DNA of 64,000 bases from Membranipora membranacea (GCA_914767715.1 OU612066.1:20312283-20376282), one strand, 5' to 3'; shown: positions 35,391-49,186, numbered from the stretch's first letter. Notes: generated by a model not told the origin, from the letters alone. Numbers and translations: made by a program.

Positions 35391-38300
35391 GACACCACGT
35401 CGGAGACTGGCGCAGGGAAACCTGATTGTCAACTCAAACTCTCAGGCAGCTGTGTTCAATCCCAACACAAAATCTGACTCTTTCCCTAGTCCAAGTAAGT
35501 CAACATTGTTTGAAGGATGTTTATTTCCAATCTAGGATTTTGTTGCGGAAGGACTTTTAAAAATTGGAAAACAGCAGATAATGTTTTAAGATCATGAAAA
35601 TAGCCTTCCACTCATACAAAAAATTTGCTGGTTAAATACCTACTGGCAATTTGTTAGAGTAAGGGTTGAATTTCATTATCAGTTGCAAAGCACTCTGGTC
35701 ATTTGATACACTATGGGCATTTCCTTCTCTGTTAGGTGGTACATGGATTAACTCATTTAACCTGAGGTCATAAAGAGGAATTTATGTGACTGCGCTCTGC
35801 TGTCATCTAGGGTGCATTAATTACGCTAAAATAGATCTTATTTCATGGCCAGCGTTGTTAACTAAGTTTCATATGCATAAAGTTACATCCAATAAAATTC
35901 AGGATACCTTTGTCATACCTGTGTATTTTATTTTCAGATATATTTGGTGAAAGCACATCTCCAGCCAAGTGAGTAAATGTTGTTGCCGTCTACCAATCAC
36001 TCAGCTTCACTGCGCCATAGAAGCATTATGAATTTATGCATTATTAATTTAATTTAATTTATGCATTATAACTGAAAGAATAGAAATCTTCCGGCAGTTT
36101 TGTATTATTGAAGCTTCATCTTGTCCTATGACCATAGATATAAAACAGTAAAGGTAGGACACCGGGCTTCAGTAAGTTTGCATTAAAATCCCTAGACCTA
36201 AGGCTAAAGTAGCTATCATATACCATCATATTAATGGATAGACAGGAGCATACAATTACCAACCTTACTCCCTTTTTATATCTCTGCCTGCGACTGTTAC
36301 AATGTTGAGACTACAGAGCACTTCCCCGATTATTGTTTTCAGATTCACCCAGAGTAGGTCAAAATATGGGTTTTCCCCAGAGAAGCAGAAACCATCTTCA
36401 GAGTTGGATCTGACAGACTCTGATGAACCAGATATAACTGTGAGTTGTTCTGTCTGAGATATCAAACGCATCTTATATTAAACAGTATAAGCTTATGGCG
36501 ATTTTAAATACATGTATACTGCTAGTGTGACATTTTGCTGTCATCATCTTTTGTTGCTCAGCTAAGCAGGATGGTGTGATCCCCTCTGTCTAGCAATAAT
36601 AACCGACAATCCTTGGGCCCCATTTGAGGAAACCATTGAATTCAATACATGTCCAAGGTCTTTTTCTGTCACAGTGCATACCAAGCTGATGGTTGGCCGT
36701 TTGTTCAAACCTATTTTGGCAAAGATCAGGTAGGGTAATTAAGTTTAGTTGTGTGAAATGGGCCACTGGGTACACCTGCACTTTGAAATTTAAAAAACAT
36801 TTCCCGACCTTGTAACTGGTGTAATAAACCCACTGTTTCTTTTCCAGTCACACATACCACTTTTTCTTGACGTAGATGCCATGAAAGTAGAATTATCCTC
36901 AGAAAACTGGATTCAGTCCGCGCAGACCCTGCTGGATGTATCGTTATCATTTTAACTAGACCGAACTTATTCTTTGACACATGCTTGATATCTACATATT
37001 TTAACAGCACTTTTGGTATCTCCTTATTACATTTTATGTTTTATGAGGTCATGGGTTGTTTCTGTTATCACAGTAACACGAAAACCTCGATAAAATTATG
37101 ATGTAGTAGTGTGTCATACACTGTATCGGGAAGCATACCCACTATGAACACCTAGGTTAATATCAGTATTGCGAAAGTGCTCTGAAATATGGTTGCTGAA
37201 CACAGATGGCGCTCAGGAATGTATTGCGTGACCAAATACAAATGACTCGCCATAATTCAACCTTCATTTCAGGAAAGAGCAGCACTGGAGTTGGCAGGAG
37301 ATCACAACTCCAGTATAATAGTAGTAGATGCGCTCACACAAAGACTTGCTGATGATGTCGCAGAAGTGACTGTCACTGAGACAGTGGAGGTGTCACCGTA
37401 CAAGGTCATCTGTCATTCTCCACGCGCTGCCAAGATCTCACTCAGGTTAGCTTGGGGAGGTAACAAAGCTTGTAATGTGTGCAGCAAATGACCCTCTCAA
37501 CGTTTGTATATATTATTGTCACAGAGTAAGGAATTTAAAAAGGGTACTTCAATGATAGTTATATTGCCTGCAGTTTTGCATTCACTATTCCTAGTAGAAA
37601 GACAAATTGGTGCATTGAATGAAGATTGCAAATTTCAGGAAACTAGGAATTCATGAGTTGAATATAGTAATAATTATGGCACATCATATGTATGCATGTC
37701 TGAAAATGATGAAGGTTCATGATTTTCATCCGTGCCTCAAAAGCTATAACGTTCATTGAAGTGCTCCCGCTGTAAACCCTTGCACTGTGTTTTTCCGTGA
37801 TGAACTATTGAAAGTGAAAATTTAGTACTTCACAGTTTAAAAAGCTGCGCATTGATTGAAGATCAAATGTTTATGTTCGTATTGCACCCAAATTAGGCGT
37901 ATGCATTGCAAGGGAGAGCAATTCTTGATTCCATTATATTTTTCAGAAACACAGGAGACACAAAACAAGCAGCCAATATACCAGTCGATCTGATGCACAG
38001 TGTAGCAATAGGCAGCCTCCCCCAGAGCACTACTCCACATAATACAAGGCAGGCATCTAATACTGAAACAGGCAATGAGGTCAGAGAAGAACGATCACTG
38101 GGAACCAGTGAGAGCACAATGGGAGGTAAGTGGTGGAGATCAATAATCGATAAATCGATAAAAACTTAGTTTGTAAAAAAATTGCAAAATATTGACCAGT
38201 GATACTGGAATCTCGTCTCAGTGCAATTTCTGTTAAGTTTCATCCTTGCCAATTTTTGATAGACTGACCCACTCAAGTCAGTCAGAGTCAACATATTGGC

Positions 38301-41300
38301 TAGATCCATCTGATAATCTAAAAATGTGAAACCCATTATCCCAATTTTATGGTTCCTAACAAAACGATTTCCACAGAATGACACCCAGACGTATCATGCA
38401 ACTACTTGTGAAGTCTTACACAAATAAAAATTGACTCAAATGAAGGCGATTGTTTTGACAAGAAGTCAAATTGGATGATTTAACACTGCAAACTGAATTT
38501 TTTTCTCTCTTATTGTCGCAGATTTGGAGACGGAAGAGCCTTCGTCCCTGCAGGATATCTCACAGGAACTACAACGTATGAAGGTAACCAGTACCAGGCA
38601 AATAACCTCTGCTCCTCCTGTCGAGGGCAAAAAGACAAAGAAGAAAGCGGGCCGTGTGGTATCATCCCGACTTATGGAGTCAACAGCTGCCCACAGAGCT
38701 AAGGCTGTAGGACAGGTAAGACAGGAACTGGTGTCATCAATTTGATTGTATAGTTTTGATGGCACATTGTTGACGGTGAATGTTATGCTAATGTGACACG
38801 ATGTGTGCTCTCCTAATGTGATTTAGTCGTTGAGCTGCATCAATATCTAACAACTTGCATACAGTGTTATAGGCTACAGAAACTGACCCTTCTTACCCTT
38901 TTATGTTAGTGTTGTCAGTGGATATAATGTTTGATGTGAGAAATATGGTGTTTTCTCTTTTTCAGAGTCAACATGATTCGTACCAGACAATGCTGCAAAA
39001 AAGTAGAAGCAATAGACCTAAGTATCTCAATGAAACTACGAACAATCGGTCAAACACTAGTGGTTCAAAGACTTCGACATCTCTCCGAAACGTCAAATCC
39101 ACACCACCAACTCAGGTTAGTTCCTTTCGAAAACATAAAAACAATTTATTTGCTTTGTTTATGGCTATATTTGATTTTTATGATTTGGGGTATAATCCTT
39201 CCCACTTCACTTCAATAGCATAACTTGCAGCAATAACTGGGCGCATAGTATCATTCTGGGCATGAGCTGACCTCTGCAAAATTGAGCCTCGGAATTCCGA
39301 AGCCATCTGATTGGCTACCTGCTCTGGTGGCACACTCACAAATGCGTGCGGAATTGTTAGAAAGAGTTATCTTCTATTGTCACTATTAGCTAAAGTTGAC
39401 TGGCAATTTATGCAGGGGGTGTCCTATCTCCCCAGACCAAAATTGCAATTAGAACCCAGACTAAACTCATTGTTCTTGCACATGCGCAAATTCAAGTCAC
39501 GCATGATACATACTTAGCCTTACGACATTCTCTTTGTGGTAATGATAGCCTAGTTTATCAGTGATCTACATGCCCAGTCAGATCACGAGAGTCAGTATGG
39601 CATAGTATGAGAAATTACTTCAAACCCTATCTCGTTCTCAGTCTAATTTTCGTCTCGTTCTGCACACAGTTTCGCTCGCAGAATAAGGTAAATTTCTGTT
39701 AGCTACTTTGGTGCTCTAAGGCATGGCTTGTATGGATACACAACTCCAGATGCATGGAAGCTCTTTAACTTTCAATGGCAAATGATTTATATTATGTATT
39801 GCAACACCCGACCAATTTAATTAAGGTTTCGCATGTTTTGATGTCCAAGTTGCCGCTTGGCCGGAACCAGAGAAGGCGTTGATATTGACTTTGGTTCAGA
39901 AAACTAATTTGTAAATCAACTTTGATACACCTATTTTAAATGATTTATAACTTCGTTTCCGAAAAAGATGTCAGAAAATTACTGTTTGTTGATTTTTGAT
40001 ATGATATGTGGGTATTGAGAGTTTAACCCAATATAATAAAACTGCATGCATATTTCCACATTTTTATGAGATGAAATGACTACAGAAGGATCATTCTGTA
40101 AATTCAAAAGGGAAAAAAGTATTTATTTTCGATTTCAGGGCTCAAAATCTCGAAGACAGGCAAGCACACCAGAGAATGTAGCACCGAATGAGTCATTCGA
40201 TGTGTCAGCATTGCAATCTAACAGAACCATCAACAGAATGCTCAATGAAACTGGTTTGTACACTGTTACATGCTTTGTCTTCCTATTTTAGCAAAATGTT
40301 GTCACTTACGTGCAGAAATCAATCAAGGGGTACAATATGAAGTAACATCCATTCTTGTTACACTCAATACCAGCATTAATACTGAATTACACTACATACT
40401 CGAAATTACACGAAATCCTTCGATTCCTCCAATGGCGATATGACGGGATAGTCACAAGTTTCATGGTGTGGATAATCAATTCCATGCCTTTCCCCATATG
40501 ATCAATCGTTTAAATCCTCCCCTGGTTGGAGCTCCCTGTAAAATGGTTGTGCAGTGCTGTACCCCCGACAGCTTAAAATAATCGCTCTCCTATGCTTGTG
40601 ATTATTGTCTTTGCTGTTGTAGAATCATTTATGGCCCCTCCTGAGCCTCAGTCATTCATCAGCACTAAACCTAGCAGGAATAATAACAACTCAGCAAGAG
40701 CCACGGATCATCCAACAACTAAGAGAACAAAAACCAAACCAGCCTCCTCACAGAAAAAGGTAAGAGACCGAGGTGGTTGAAATGGTAAGAGTAAGATGCG
40801 TAAAAATCAAATCCATCAGTTTCACTGCGCCAAGTAATCTGCTGGGTAATCTGTTTTTGTTGACTAAGGTTGTGTGCTGGGTGGCACCGAATTTGTGAAA
40901 CTCTTTTCGATTCTTTATGCGTTAAGTTTTTCTTGAAAGAACCCCTGTGAATATTTTCTTCAGAACAAGCCTAAAATAAATCTTCTATTTTTGGTTTGAC
41001 CCCAGGGATCGAACAAAGGTGGTTGGTGCGCCGTATGAAGGAATGAAGTTTGTCTATTCATAATGTCCACTTCATCGTCATAAAGTTAGGAGATTTTTAC
41101 ATGTTATGTTTGTTAAATGTTATTTTTAACACTGACAGGCTACATCAGGCACACCAGAGAACATAACTCAGGACACTATAGATATACAGTATGCCCGGTA
41201 TATGCAATGGCTGTTCCTTTCATCAAAAGCACAGAAGGCCATCGAGGATGAAGAGAAAGATGTTATGGTGAGTAACTGAGCTTAAACACAGTAGACTTCT

Positions 41301-43687
41301 CTAAGTGCGATACTGCCATCCTTTCTTTCTCAGACTGTGAAGGTTTGCAAAATATCACGTGGTTACCAACGGCGGCAATGTCATTCAAGGAATGTCTGCA
41401 GTTTGGGAGGATGCCTATTACTCGCAAGCTGATAGATTTGAGGGTATGATTACTATGGATAGAACATACCCAAGAATGGGATTCCGAGAGTCATTATTAA
41501 TAATGTGTTCAGATGAATATGGAGGGAGTTGGAAGCCTTTGTACCAGTAACCTCCTCCATATAGGCTCCATATGGGCTGCATGTTGCTTGCCAGAACAAA
41601 CTGATAAAGCTTCTATTTCGAATGCTTCTACATTGATCAACTGAGGTAGTTTTGTTTCAATTGAAAATACTGTCTCAATACATCTACAACCTTCTTGTAT
41701 TTTACAGGCACAGCTGCAGGGCCTGTGGTCAGAGAATAACAAGATGAGACAGAAGGTATCCGCTCTCGATCAGGAGCATGATAGGCTCAAACAAGTCACA
41801 GATCTCGATGAAATGTTAGATATGCAGGTAGGTACCTAATCATTTACCTACAAGTTTCCTGTTCTTTAAGAATTTTCATAAAATATATTGATTTCTTGCA
41901 TGATGAATCAGTAGAAATCAATCAAAACCACAGTCACGTGCTTCATTCATCAAGCAGAGATTGTATGTTTTTTGATTTGTCACCCCACAAAATGTGGGAG
42001 AGCAACTTCAAAGTTGCTATGTATCTCCTCTGCAAAACGGGTGATGTAACTTTGTTCAGACCACAACCTTGAAGGTTGAATTTTTTTCACATTTTATAAC
42101 AGTATCATTTGTCAGAAATAAAGTGTGATTATGGCCCAATGGAGGACTCTAATGTTAGAGTGCTTGGTAAGGTGTTTTTAAACTGATGGTCTAATATCTG
42201 TGTATGTTTTATAGAAAAGTCTGCTTGGGCCTATTGTACATGAGTTACCTCAGCTCAGTCAGTATTATGGGAGTATGGCACAGGCCCTGGATACCACCAG
42301 GCATGAGTTACAAACACAGGCTATACATATACCTGAAACTAAAGATGAGCAAGCTGAACTGGAAGGTTTGTTGCCTATGTTTGAGTTTTATTTAGAGTAG
42401 GAAAGAGGGTTTGTATGTTATCCATTAGTGCCTTTCCTGCGTTTGTTTCCGCATTTCATTTTGCTCCTGAAAAGACTGCTCCACTATAATTGGTATCAAT
42501 GTTGAGGAAACAAGTTATGTCATTGAAAAGACAAGGTACTACATAAATCTTTATCCAGGCCGATGTTTTATTAAAACGTGAGGCCAAGAAGCAATGTTCT
42601 TTGAACTTGAACGGGGAGACTAATGTATTTTTTTTTCAATCCAGGGCTAAATTATTGATTAACTATAATTTTATATGTCAATAGTTTTGCGTTAACTCTG
42701 TAACATCAGTCCTTGCCCTCTACTTCCTGCCTTCAGTTTTTAATCCACATTTTGATGTGAGCGTTATTCTAGTTCCCATACAAAAGTTCCATAATTAAAA
42801 GTCCATTATCTTCTTCATCACTCTCAAAGAAAAAAATTGATTCTGATATTGCATCCGATACTGACAAATACCAGATGGTTACTTGAAATCATGTTTTCAT
42901 TAACAGACCAGTTGATGTCGGCGCTAGAGGAGAGCGAACAGTTACTATCGGAGATCTCGTCACAGACTCGGAGATCAGTACCTGTAACCAGTCAGTACGC
43001 TCAGGCTGTATCTAATCTAACCAGCTCAGCTACTCAGCAAAATACACAGATCAACAGGTAAATATAATAAACAGATCAACAGTAAATATAATACACAGAT
43101 CAACAGTAAATATCTACAGGTTCGGGAGATGACTGTGAAGCACCTGCCCTAAAGTGATTGTGAAAGAACCAGGTTTAGAATACTGCTGTAGGTTCGCAAA
43201 CAGCCTGTGACCCAGTCTCAACTGGTTTCAGTTAAGATGATAAGGTGCTATTTCTAAAGCCGTTGTTTAGTTCAGTTTGATTTTCTTACTACTTAATTTC
43301 GGGTAATTTCTATTTGCTCAAACAAATGTTGGTTTAGAAATCGGAACTGAGAGTAGCCTGTAAAACCCTGGCTACTCAACTTGTGTTTTAGCTGTATAAC
43401 TCATTCATAACATCCTCTGCTTCTGAAGAAAACAATCATATTAACTGGTTTTGTCCCATGATGTAATTCTGTATCAGCAGTGTTCAGGGGCTCAAAAGGC
43501 TTCAAATGGGTTCTTCTGTGGTATCTTATTGAAAATTACCCTGTGTTTGGTAATGGAATCCTTCTTATTCTATTTAGAATCTTTTGTTTCTATTTACAGG
43601 TGTCGAGAATTGGTCAAAGCAGCTCGAACGTTGTCAAATCAGGAGAACTCCATGCGGATACAGCAGATAGAATTCAACAGACTATAG
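35391..43687 (+). CDS. HAUS8: HAUS augmin-like complex subunit 8 (5' end missing)
   Basis: Augmin recruits gamma-tubulin to spindle microtubules for branching nucleation; HAUS8 (Hice1) is its microtubule-binding subunit. Exons: 35391-35494, 35938-35968, 36343-36439, 37273-37445, 37947-38125, 38522-38715, 38966-39115, 40139-40253, 40623-40759, 41139-41267, 41708-41827, 42215-42365, 42907-43057, 43600-43687. Phases join throughout, about 605 residues without the first exon. Recognition rests on GRVVSSRL (38649 on), like GRVIESRYLQY of vertebrate HAUS8, and ALDTTRHELQTQAIHI (42284 on), almost identical to the human segment. The order also fits: a basic Ser/Thr-rich disordered N-terminus, then coiled coil (QLQGLWSENNKMRQKVSALD; LEESEQLLSEI). 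The N-terminal part is much longer than in human (410 residues in total) and includes acidic and KKTKKKAGR-type basic stretches. Confidence 0.87.
43042..43114 (+). repeat. Triplicated 24-bp unit over a HAUS8 splice donor
   Basis: ATACACAGATCAACAG(G)TAAATATA occurs three times in tandem. The first copy holds the end of exon 13 and its donor AG|gtaaat; the next two carry the same text with CAACAG|taaat or CAACA|gtaaat. Reading on past the first donor gives an immediate TAA stop. Confidence 0.9.
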
Positions 43688-44014
43688 TTTTTCAGTGTAC
43701 TGTGTGGTTGTGGTTTTATTTATAAATATGTGATCTGAATAGATGTGTGAACAGTGAACAGAGAGAGAATCAGGTGCTAGATTTTTGGATAATGTCTGAT
43801 GGATCCAGTGATTTCTTGACTCCCATAAATGTGATGACAACAGAGAAATACCCACTATAATGTGATTCATTTTCATTTCTACCCGCAAGATTTACACCGA
43901 TATATCTTTAATGCGTATCAGTTATGCTGTACAATGAAAGATTACAGAAACTGTAAATAATTACAATTGATACTTTTGCGTATTCATGTGAGATTTGTGC
44001 TTCCTTATTGTGAA

Positions 44015-44020
44015 AATAAA
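44015..44020 (+). terminator. poly(A) signal AATAAA, HAUS8
   Basis: AATAAA about 330 bases past the HAUS8 stop, followed by GT-rich sequence (attgtgtta, cctgtgtgtatcttg), as expected downstream of a cleavage site. Confidence 0.65.
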
Positions 44021-44423
44021 ATATTGTGTTAAAAGTTGCCTAGCCTGTGTGTATCTTGTTTCTAATTTAGAATCAAATTACTGAGAAAGTGCATGAGTGT
44101 AACAGTCTTGTCTTACCGAATGTCTGAGTAGTAGCTATAACATAGAGGTTTTGGGATGATGCAGTGAAAGAAATTGGTTTAGTTAGCGCCCCTTGCCTCG
44201 TAAGAAGTGCCATGTTGGTCGACATTGCCGCAGTTAGATACCCATGTTGCTGTAGAAATGATGGCTGACTCCTTGAATATTGAAAGCAGGAATTCAGTTA
44301 CATTAAAATAAAATTAATTCTTAACTGTACTCAGGGTAGTATTTATAGGTAATAGATAAAAATTTTATTTATTTTGTTAGTTATCCTCCCAATAAATGAA
44401 CCAAGAATTGATGTAATTTGGAG

Positions 44424-44693
44424 GGTACCCGGCCATAATGCCATGGTCAAAATGCCAGTGACATAATGCCATAGGTCATAACACCACTGCACACTATACC
44501 AATTGTACAAAACGCCAGTTGTGTCAAAATACCAGTGGATATAACGCCGGATTGGACATAATACCATTTGGGTCAACATACCATATCCCAAAATACCATT
44601 GCCATAATGCCCAAATATGTAACCCAAGGAGATCAAGCCACGCTGTATTTGTTTTGTAAGTTTTATTACAGCTGGGAGTTGCTCGGTCTTGAC
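44424..44693 (+). repeat. Left inverted-repeat arm
   Basis: Minisatellite-like run of 'ataatgcca/aaatgccag/cataacacc' units (44432-44620) followed by a unique 70-bp inner part. Matches 47893-48218 in reverse complement. Confidence 0.85.
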
Positions 44694-45904
44694 TCATGCT
44701 ACTAAAAAATTAAAGTTACGTACTAACATCTGTTTACCCAAAATAAACTTTCACAGCTAGGCCATGTCCATAGTATTCAGAGAAGTTATTTTATAGCGGT
44801 TTGGCACACTCAGGATATTCACAACTTAAATTTTTCTTTTTCTTATATAGATATGCAATGAAATTCATTCTTTTGATTCTGATTAACTAATTGATTTGAT
44901 TAATGAGAAGTGTAGAATTTTATATGTTCAACACAAAAGTTTCTCACCTCACTGGTTTAATAATGATAAACCATAAAGTTGTCTTCCACCTGTAATGGAC
45001 TGGGTGAGATGCACAGAACACAAAATTGCGTTGTATTTGCAATGGAAAATCTGACAATAAGCACAAACATCTAAGCTGTAATACACAGGAAATAACTTGT
45101 CTCACAGAATCTTTGCCACAAAATTTGGAATTATTTTGTTACGCACAGTACTGAAAACTAACAAAAATTGTGTAAATTAAACTTAGTAATATAATGAGAT
45201 GTGTGAATATTGTGGTGTAGATCAAAATTTTCTTATACTGATGTGTATGCCACAATATAACCCACCACTGTTGTGATGTGCGGGTCAGCTTACAGGACAC
45301 TAAATTATACTCTTATAACAAAGTCATCTAGCAGCTGTCCAGGTCCAAATTTTAACTTTAGTCAAGCCAAGGAGTTGTCTCTAACTCTTTGGTCAAGCAC
45401 CCTACTTTTTTGGTTTGATTTCAAATTTGATTTTGAGTGGAGAAGAGAAACTATTCAAACATGTTCTTATGATGGGATTGAGCCTGCTTGTGCTCATTGG
45501 TAGTGTTAACTCCGAAACAACACATTTTATACAGAATTATTGTTTTCAAATGTGATTTTTTGTACTAATTTGTAGTCCCGTGCATCACAACTTACATTCA
45601 TTGGTCATTCAAGCCTCACTAAAAATAAGAATTTTAGTTTTGTAACAAAAAATTTTTCAGCCTTAAAAATTCATCTAGAACATGATGGTGATCAGATTTT
45701 TTTTTTTTAATAATTTATAATAATAATAATTTACATTTAGTGCCAAAACAGAAAAGAGAGAAAACAAAAGAAGAAAACTACATAAGTGAGATCATCTCCA
45801 TAGCTGATAAATTTTGTCATCGACGTTGGTACTAATCTAGCAGAAGGTCTTCGAGTCAACGCAACAGTATTTTTTTAATATTTTCCTAAAGTGTATATAA
45901 TCTT

Positions 45905-47170
45905 GTTGCAGCTGAATTCTCTTATGCTGAAACTGGGATATCTGTCACTCTGAAAGTCATTGATAGCTTCTCTGACAAGAAAACCACAGGACCTGATAGA
46001 ATATCAATATGCAAGCCCTAAACGATAATAAACTCACCCTGACACCACTTATAACCCACTTAGACAACCTGATAATAAATACCTCGATTTTCGCAAAGTG
46101 CTTAAAAATTGCCCCGTAAAGCTGCATTTTAAAAAGGAAGATAAGACTAGATGTAATAATTACAGACCCATTTCAATCTTAAACTCGACATCGAAAGTTT
46201 TAGAAAAACTCCTCTCCATGCAAATGAGAGTGTATTTGGAGTGCAAAGGATTCCTCACAAATTACCAATTTGGCATTAGATGGAAGCGCAGTACAACTGA
46301 CACAATCAATATTATAACGGAACAACTTTCCGACCATTTTAATGATGGACGAATCACCCAGGGTTTGCTTGTAGATCTTTCAAAAGTTTTTGAATAAATA
46401 AATCACGGCATTCTTATAAGTGAACAGATATTTTTTCACATTATCTTTCCCCTCATATTTGTTAGAAAATTATCTTTCAAATCGAAAACACTTTGTCTAG
46501 GTAAATGAATTAAGTCAGGTTTACTGCCTGTCATGATCGTTGCTCCCCAGGGTTCGGATTTCGGGCCAGTAACATTTTTAATTTATATTATTGACTTTTC
46601 AAAGGCATCACCCGATCTAAACTAACTACCTTTTGCTGACGATACCAATATTTTTAGTACTGGACCTGAATTACAAAGAGAAATTTACCGCTGATAGATG
46701 AATGGTGTATCACCAACCGTCTTGTGATAAATTATGAGAAAACCTTTTTGAAGCCCCAAACAAAATTTTTACCCTAGAAGATTAAAAGCTCATTTTAGAA
46801 GAAATAGGAACAACAAAATTTGTAGGTCGAAACTCCAACAAAACTTTCCATGAACATTTGAGAGGGCCGAAAAAGAAATTAAATTTAACCCTGATGGTTA
46901 AACGAGCACTCGGCCCAGCCATTGAGAAAATACTAATGGTTGACATTATATTATGGCTTTTATCATCCGGATTTGATCTACGAATTAGAGTTCTGGGGTC
47001 ACTCAAGTGATATCCAGCTACGACACTTCAAAAAGTGCCCTACATCTCATCAAGGGGATTGGACCAGGGGTCACATTTCTAATAATTTTGAAAAACCAAA
47101 AATCAGGCCATCACAAATGCTTTTTGAATACAGAATTTTGAAAATTTTATTAAAATCATACTCAATTTAA
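45905..47170 (+). pseudogene. Decayed non-LTR retrotransposon reverse transcriptase
   Basis: Translated pieces in shifting frames show RT landmarks in order: DSFSDKKTTGPDRIS (the '..KSPGPDGI' start, near 45960), then NYRPISILNSTSKVLEKLL with NYQFGIRWKRSTTDTI and GLLVDLSKVFE (46098-46397; the usual LSKAFD), then GSDFGPVTFLIYIIDF (near 46545; the usual QGS.LGP.LF..Y..D) and FADDT (near 46632, the catalytic box). Several stops and frameshifts separate them. It is a dead LINE copy of the Jockey/CR1-like kind, inside the inverted-repeat element. Confidence 0.85.
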
Positions 47171-47659
47171 AATATTTGAAATAAATGATAACAAATCATG
47201 AATACAAAACTTTTATCCAACAAACTTAATTTTATTAAAACCGATAACAAACGAGGGGGGAGGTCCTTGTTAAGCAATGGCATCGCCTAGTTCAACAATT
47301 ACCTATTGGGAGTTTGGCAGGACCAGGGTGCAATCTCACAGTCAGGCTGGCGGGGCGTCTCTGGTCACAAGGTGCATAGCGGGTACGGTGGGCACTAAGT
47401 GGAAATGACATCAGAAAAGATTATACTTGTTGCAATTAAAAAGAAAATCTAGACATTGTAATAGTGCGGTATCATGTTGAAAGACATAAACAAGATATAA
47501 AAACGTATCCAATACAAAGATAATCATTATGACTGTTCTAGAAATGGCCTTGCCTCGGATGTTTGTGAAGGTTAAATCAAATTTGTCAATCTTTCAGTGT
47601 CTTGGCGCTGAAAAAGATTGTATTTTCATGCTAATCTGCATATGTTCAATAATGCTAGC

Positions 47660-47890
47660 CTTCAAGATGCCAGTAAGAGAATCGGTCAAGACCGGTCAAA
47701 ACCCTTCAAGCCAAGACATTGAGTTAGTCAAATTTAGAGAGTTAATTAATATCCCACCGAGCTGGCGGCGCAATATTTGGCTGCCATTTCTGCAACACAC
47801 GCTAGCCTTCAGTACACGTGGGGCCCAACAAATCCCAGAGACTTGAATAGTGAAGGAGATGGCTCTAACCAGCTGAACCACCTCCTACTC
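47660..47890 (-). mobile_element. tRNA-derived SINE fragment
   Basis: On the minus strand it begins GAGTAGGAGGTGGTTCAGC, then GGTTAGAGCCATCTCC and CAAGTCTCTGGGAT. This is the same head as the SINE at 15448, with A- and B-box-like parts. It abuts the inner end of the right inverted-repeat arm. Confidence 0.5.
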
Positions 47891-47892
47891 AG

Positions 47893-48218
47893 ACCAAGCA
47901 ACTCCCAGCTGTAATAAAACTTACAAAAAAAATACAGCGTGGCTTGATCTCCTTTGGCTACATATTTTGGCATTATGGCAATGGTATTTTGGGATATGGT
48001 ATGTTGTCCCGAATGGTATTATGTCCACTCCTGTCTTATATCCACTTGTATTTTGACACATCTGGCGTTTTGTACAACTGGTGTTTTGGCATTGGTATAG
48101 TGTGCAGTGGTGTTATGACCTATGACATTATTTATGGCCATGGCATTATGGCAATGGCATTATGTCACTGGCATTTTGTACCAATGGCATTTTGACCATG
48201 GCATTTTGACATGGAATC
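47893..48218 (-). repeat. Right inverted-repeat arm
   Basis: Reverse-complement partner of 44424-44693 with the same inner sequence and minisatellite outer part (repeated 'ggcattatggcaatggcatt'). It is slightly longer than the left arm because it has more units. Confidence 0.85.
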
Positions 48219-49186
48219 AATTTGGAGTTGTAACCTCATGTTGATATGATATTGCCCGAGTTCATATACAGCATCTGTTATATTTTTAAGGCATTGGTTT
48301 TGATTGCCATCATTTTGCACTTCCATCGAATATTTTGTGTTCTTCACTAGGTCAAGGTGAATTATTCTTAGAGAGTAAATTGAAATCGAAAAGAAATATG
48401 TTTCTTTGATTCAGATCAGATATTGTTCAGGTTCACCCCTTTCCTCCATTGCCCTAATCGTCAGGTGTGTCTGTTCAGCTTCAAGAAGTTGGAACAGAAA
48501 TAATCTCTTAGTGATTGGATTTGTGTATTCACCATAGATATAGTAGTTACAGGCAAAGTATAATTTAAATAATGCGTGTAGATCAAACTTGGTCATTGTC
48601 ATCATGCCACTGCCAGTCTATTGGTAGATAGATTGATTGTGAATGATTGTAGTATTATGCTAGTAGCCTAATGTGCTGTTCTGGTGGCTGTAAATTACAG
48701 GGATTGATAATAATTACTAGTATAATGGTCTGATAGATAGATAGAGCTATGCAGAGATAAGGGGGTATGTATGAGTTAGTTATTCATTAGTAGATATACA
48801 TACTGCATGCTTGCATCCTGTCTGGATATAAATCAAGGAGTAACTGTTACTCTTTTACTGTTACACCTTGGTATATATTGTGCCTTTTATACACTGTGTA
48901 ATAGTTTATTGATGGTTTGGTACAACAATAACACCCTCCACTCTCATGATGACCTGATAGTGATAAAGAGAAAGCTTACAATAGACTACATCACCATTGG
49001 CTTTGGGTGTTATCAAGGAGTAACAGGTAACAGTAACTGTATTCTTTGAGTTGACTCTTATTAGTAACATTCGCTCAATGAGTTCATTGATTCGCTAATC
49101 ATAGATAACATGCCTGATTTTTTTGTATGCAGAAGCAGCCTTGGCCCCTAGATTATCTATCACCTGGCGGTGGGACAGAACCATAA

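Larger units (their letters stand above)
44415..48227. mobile_element. 3.8-kb inverted-repeat element with 9-bp flanking direct repeat
   Basis: Two arms of about 280-330 bp (44424-44693 and 47893-48218) are reverse complements. The outer parts consist of degenerate repeats of a 'cataatgccattg' kind. The inner parts share GATCAAGCCACGCTGTATT and TTATTACAGCTGGGAGTTGC. Immediately outside, AATTTGGAG occurs on both sides (44415-44423 and 48219-48227), a possible 9-bp target site duplication. The interior holds a decayed LINE reverse transcriptase and a SINE. No transposase is seen. Nine-base duplications and long satellite-bearing inverted repeats suggest a foldback or Mutator-like element, but this is inference. 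Confidence 0.55.

Noticed and set aside
45273-45503. 76-codon plus-strand open frame inside the inverted-repeat element
   Set aside because: No match to RT, endonuclease or transposase motifs and no support from neighbours.
44343-48195. Open frames across the inverted-repeat arms (GYIFGHYGNGILGYG-like)
   Set aside because: They come from the tandem 'atggcattatgg' units, not from a protein gene.
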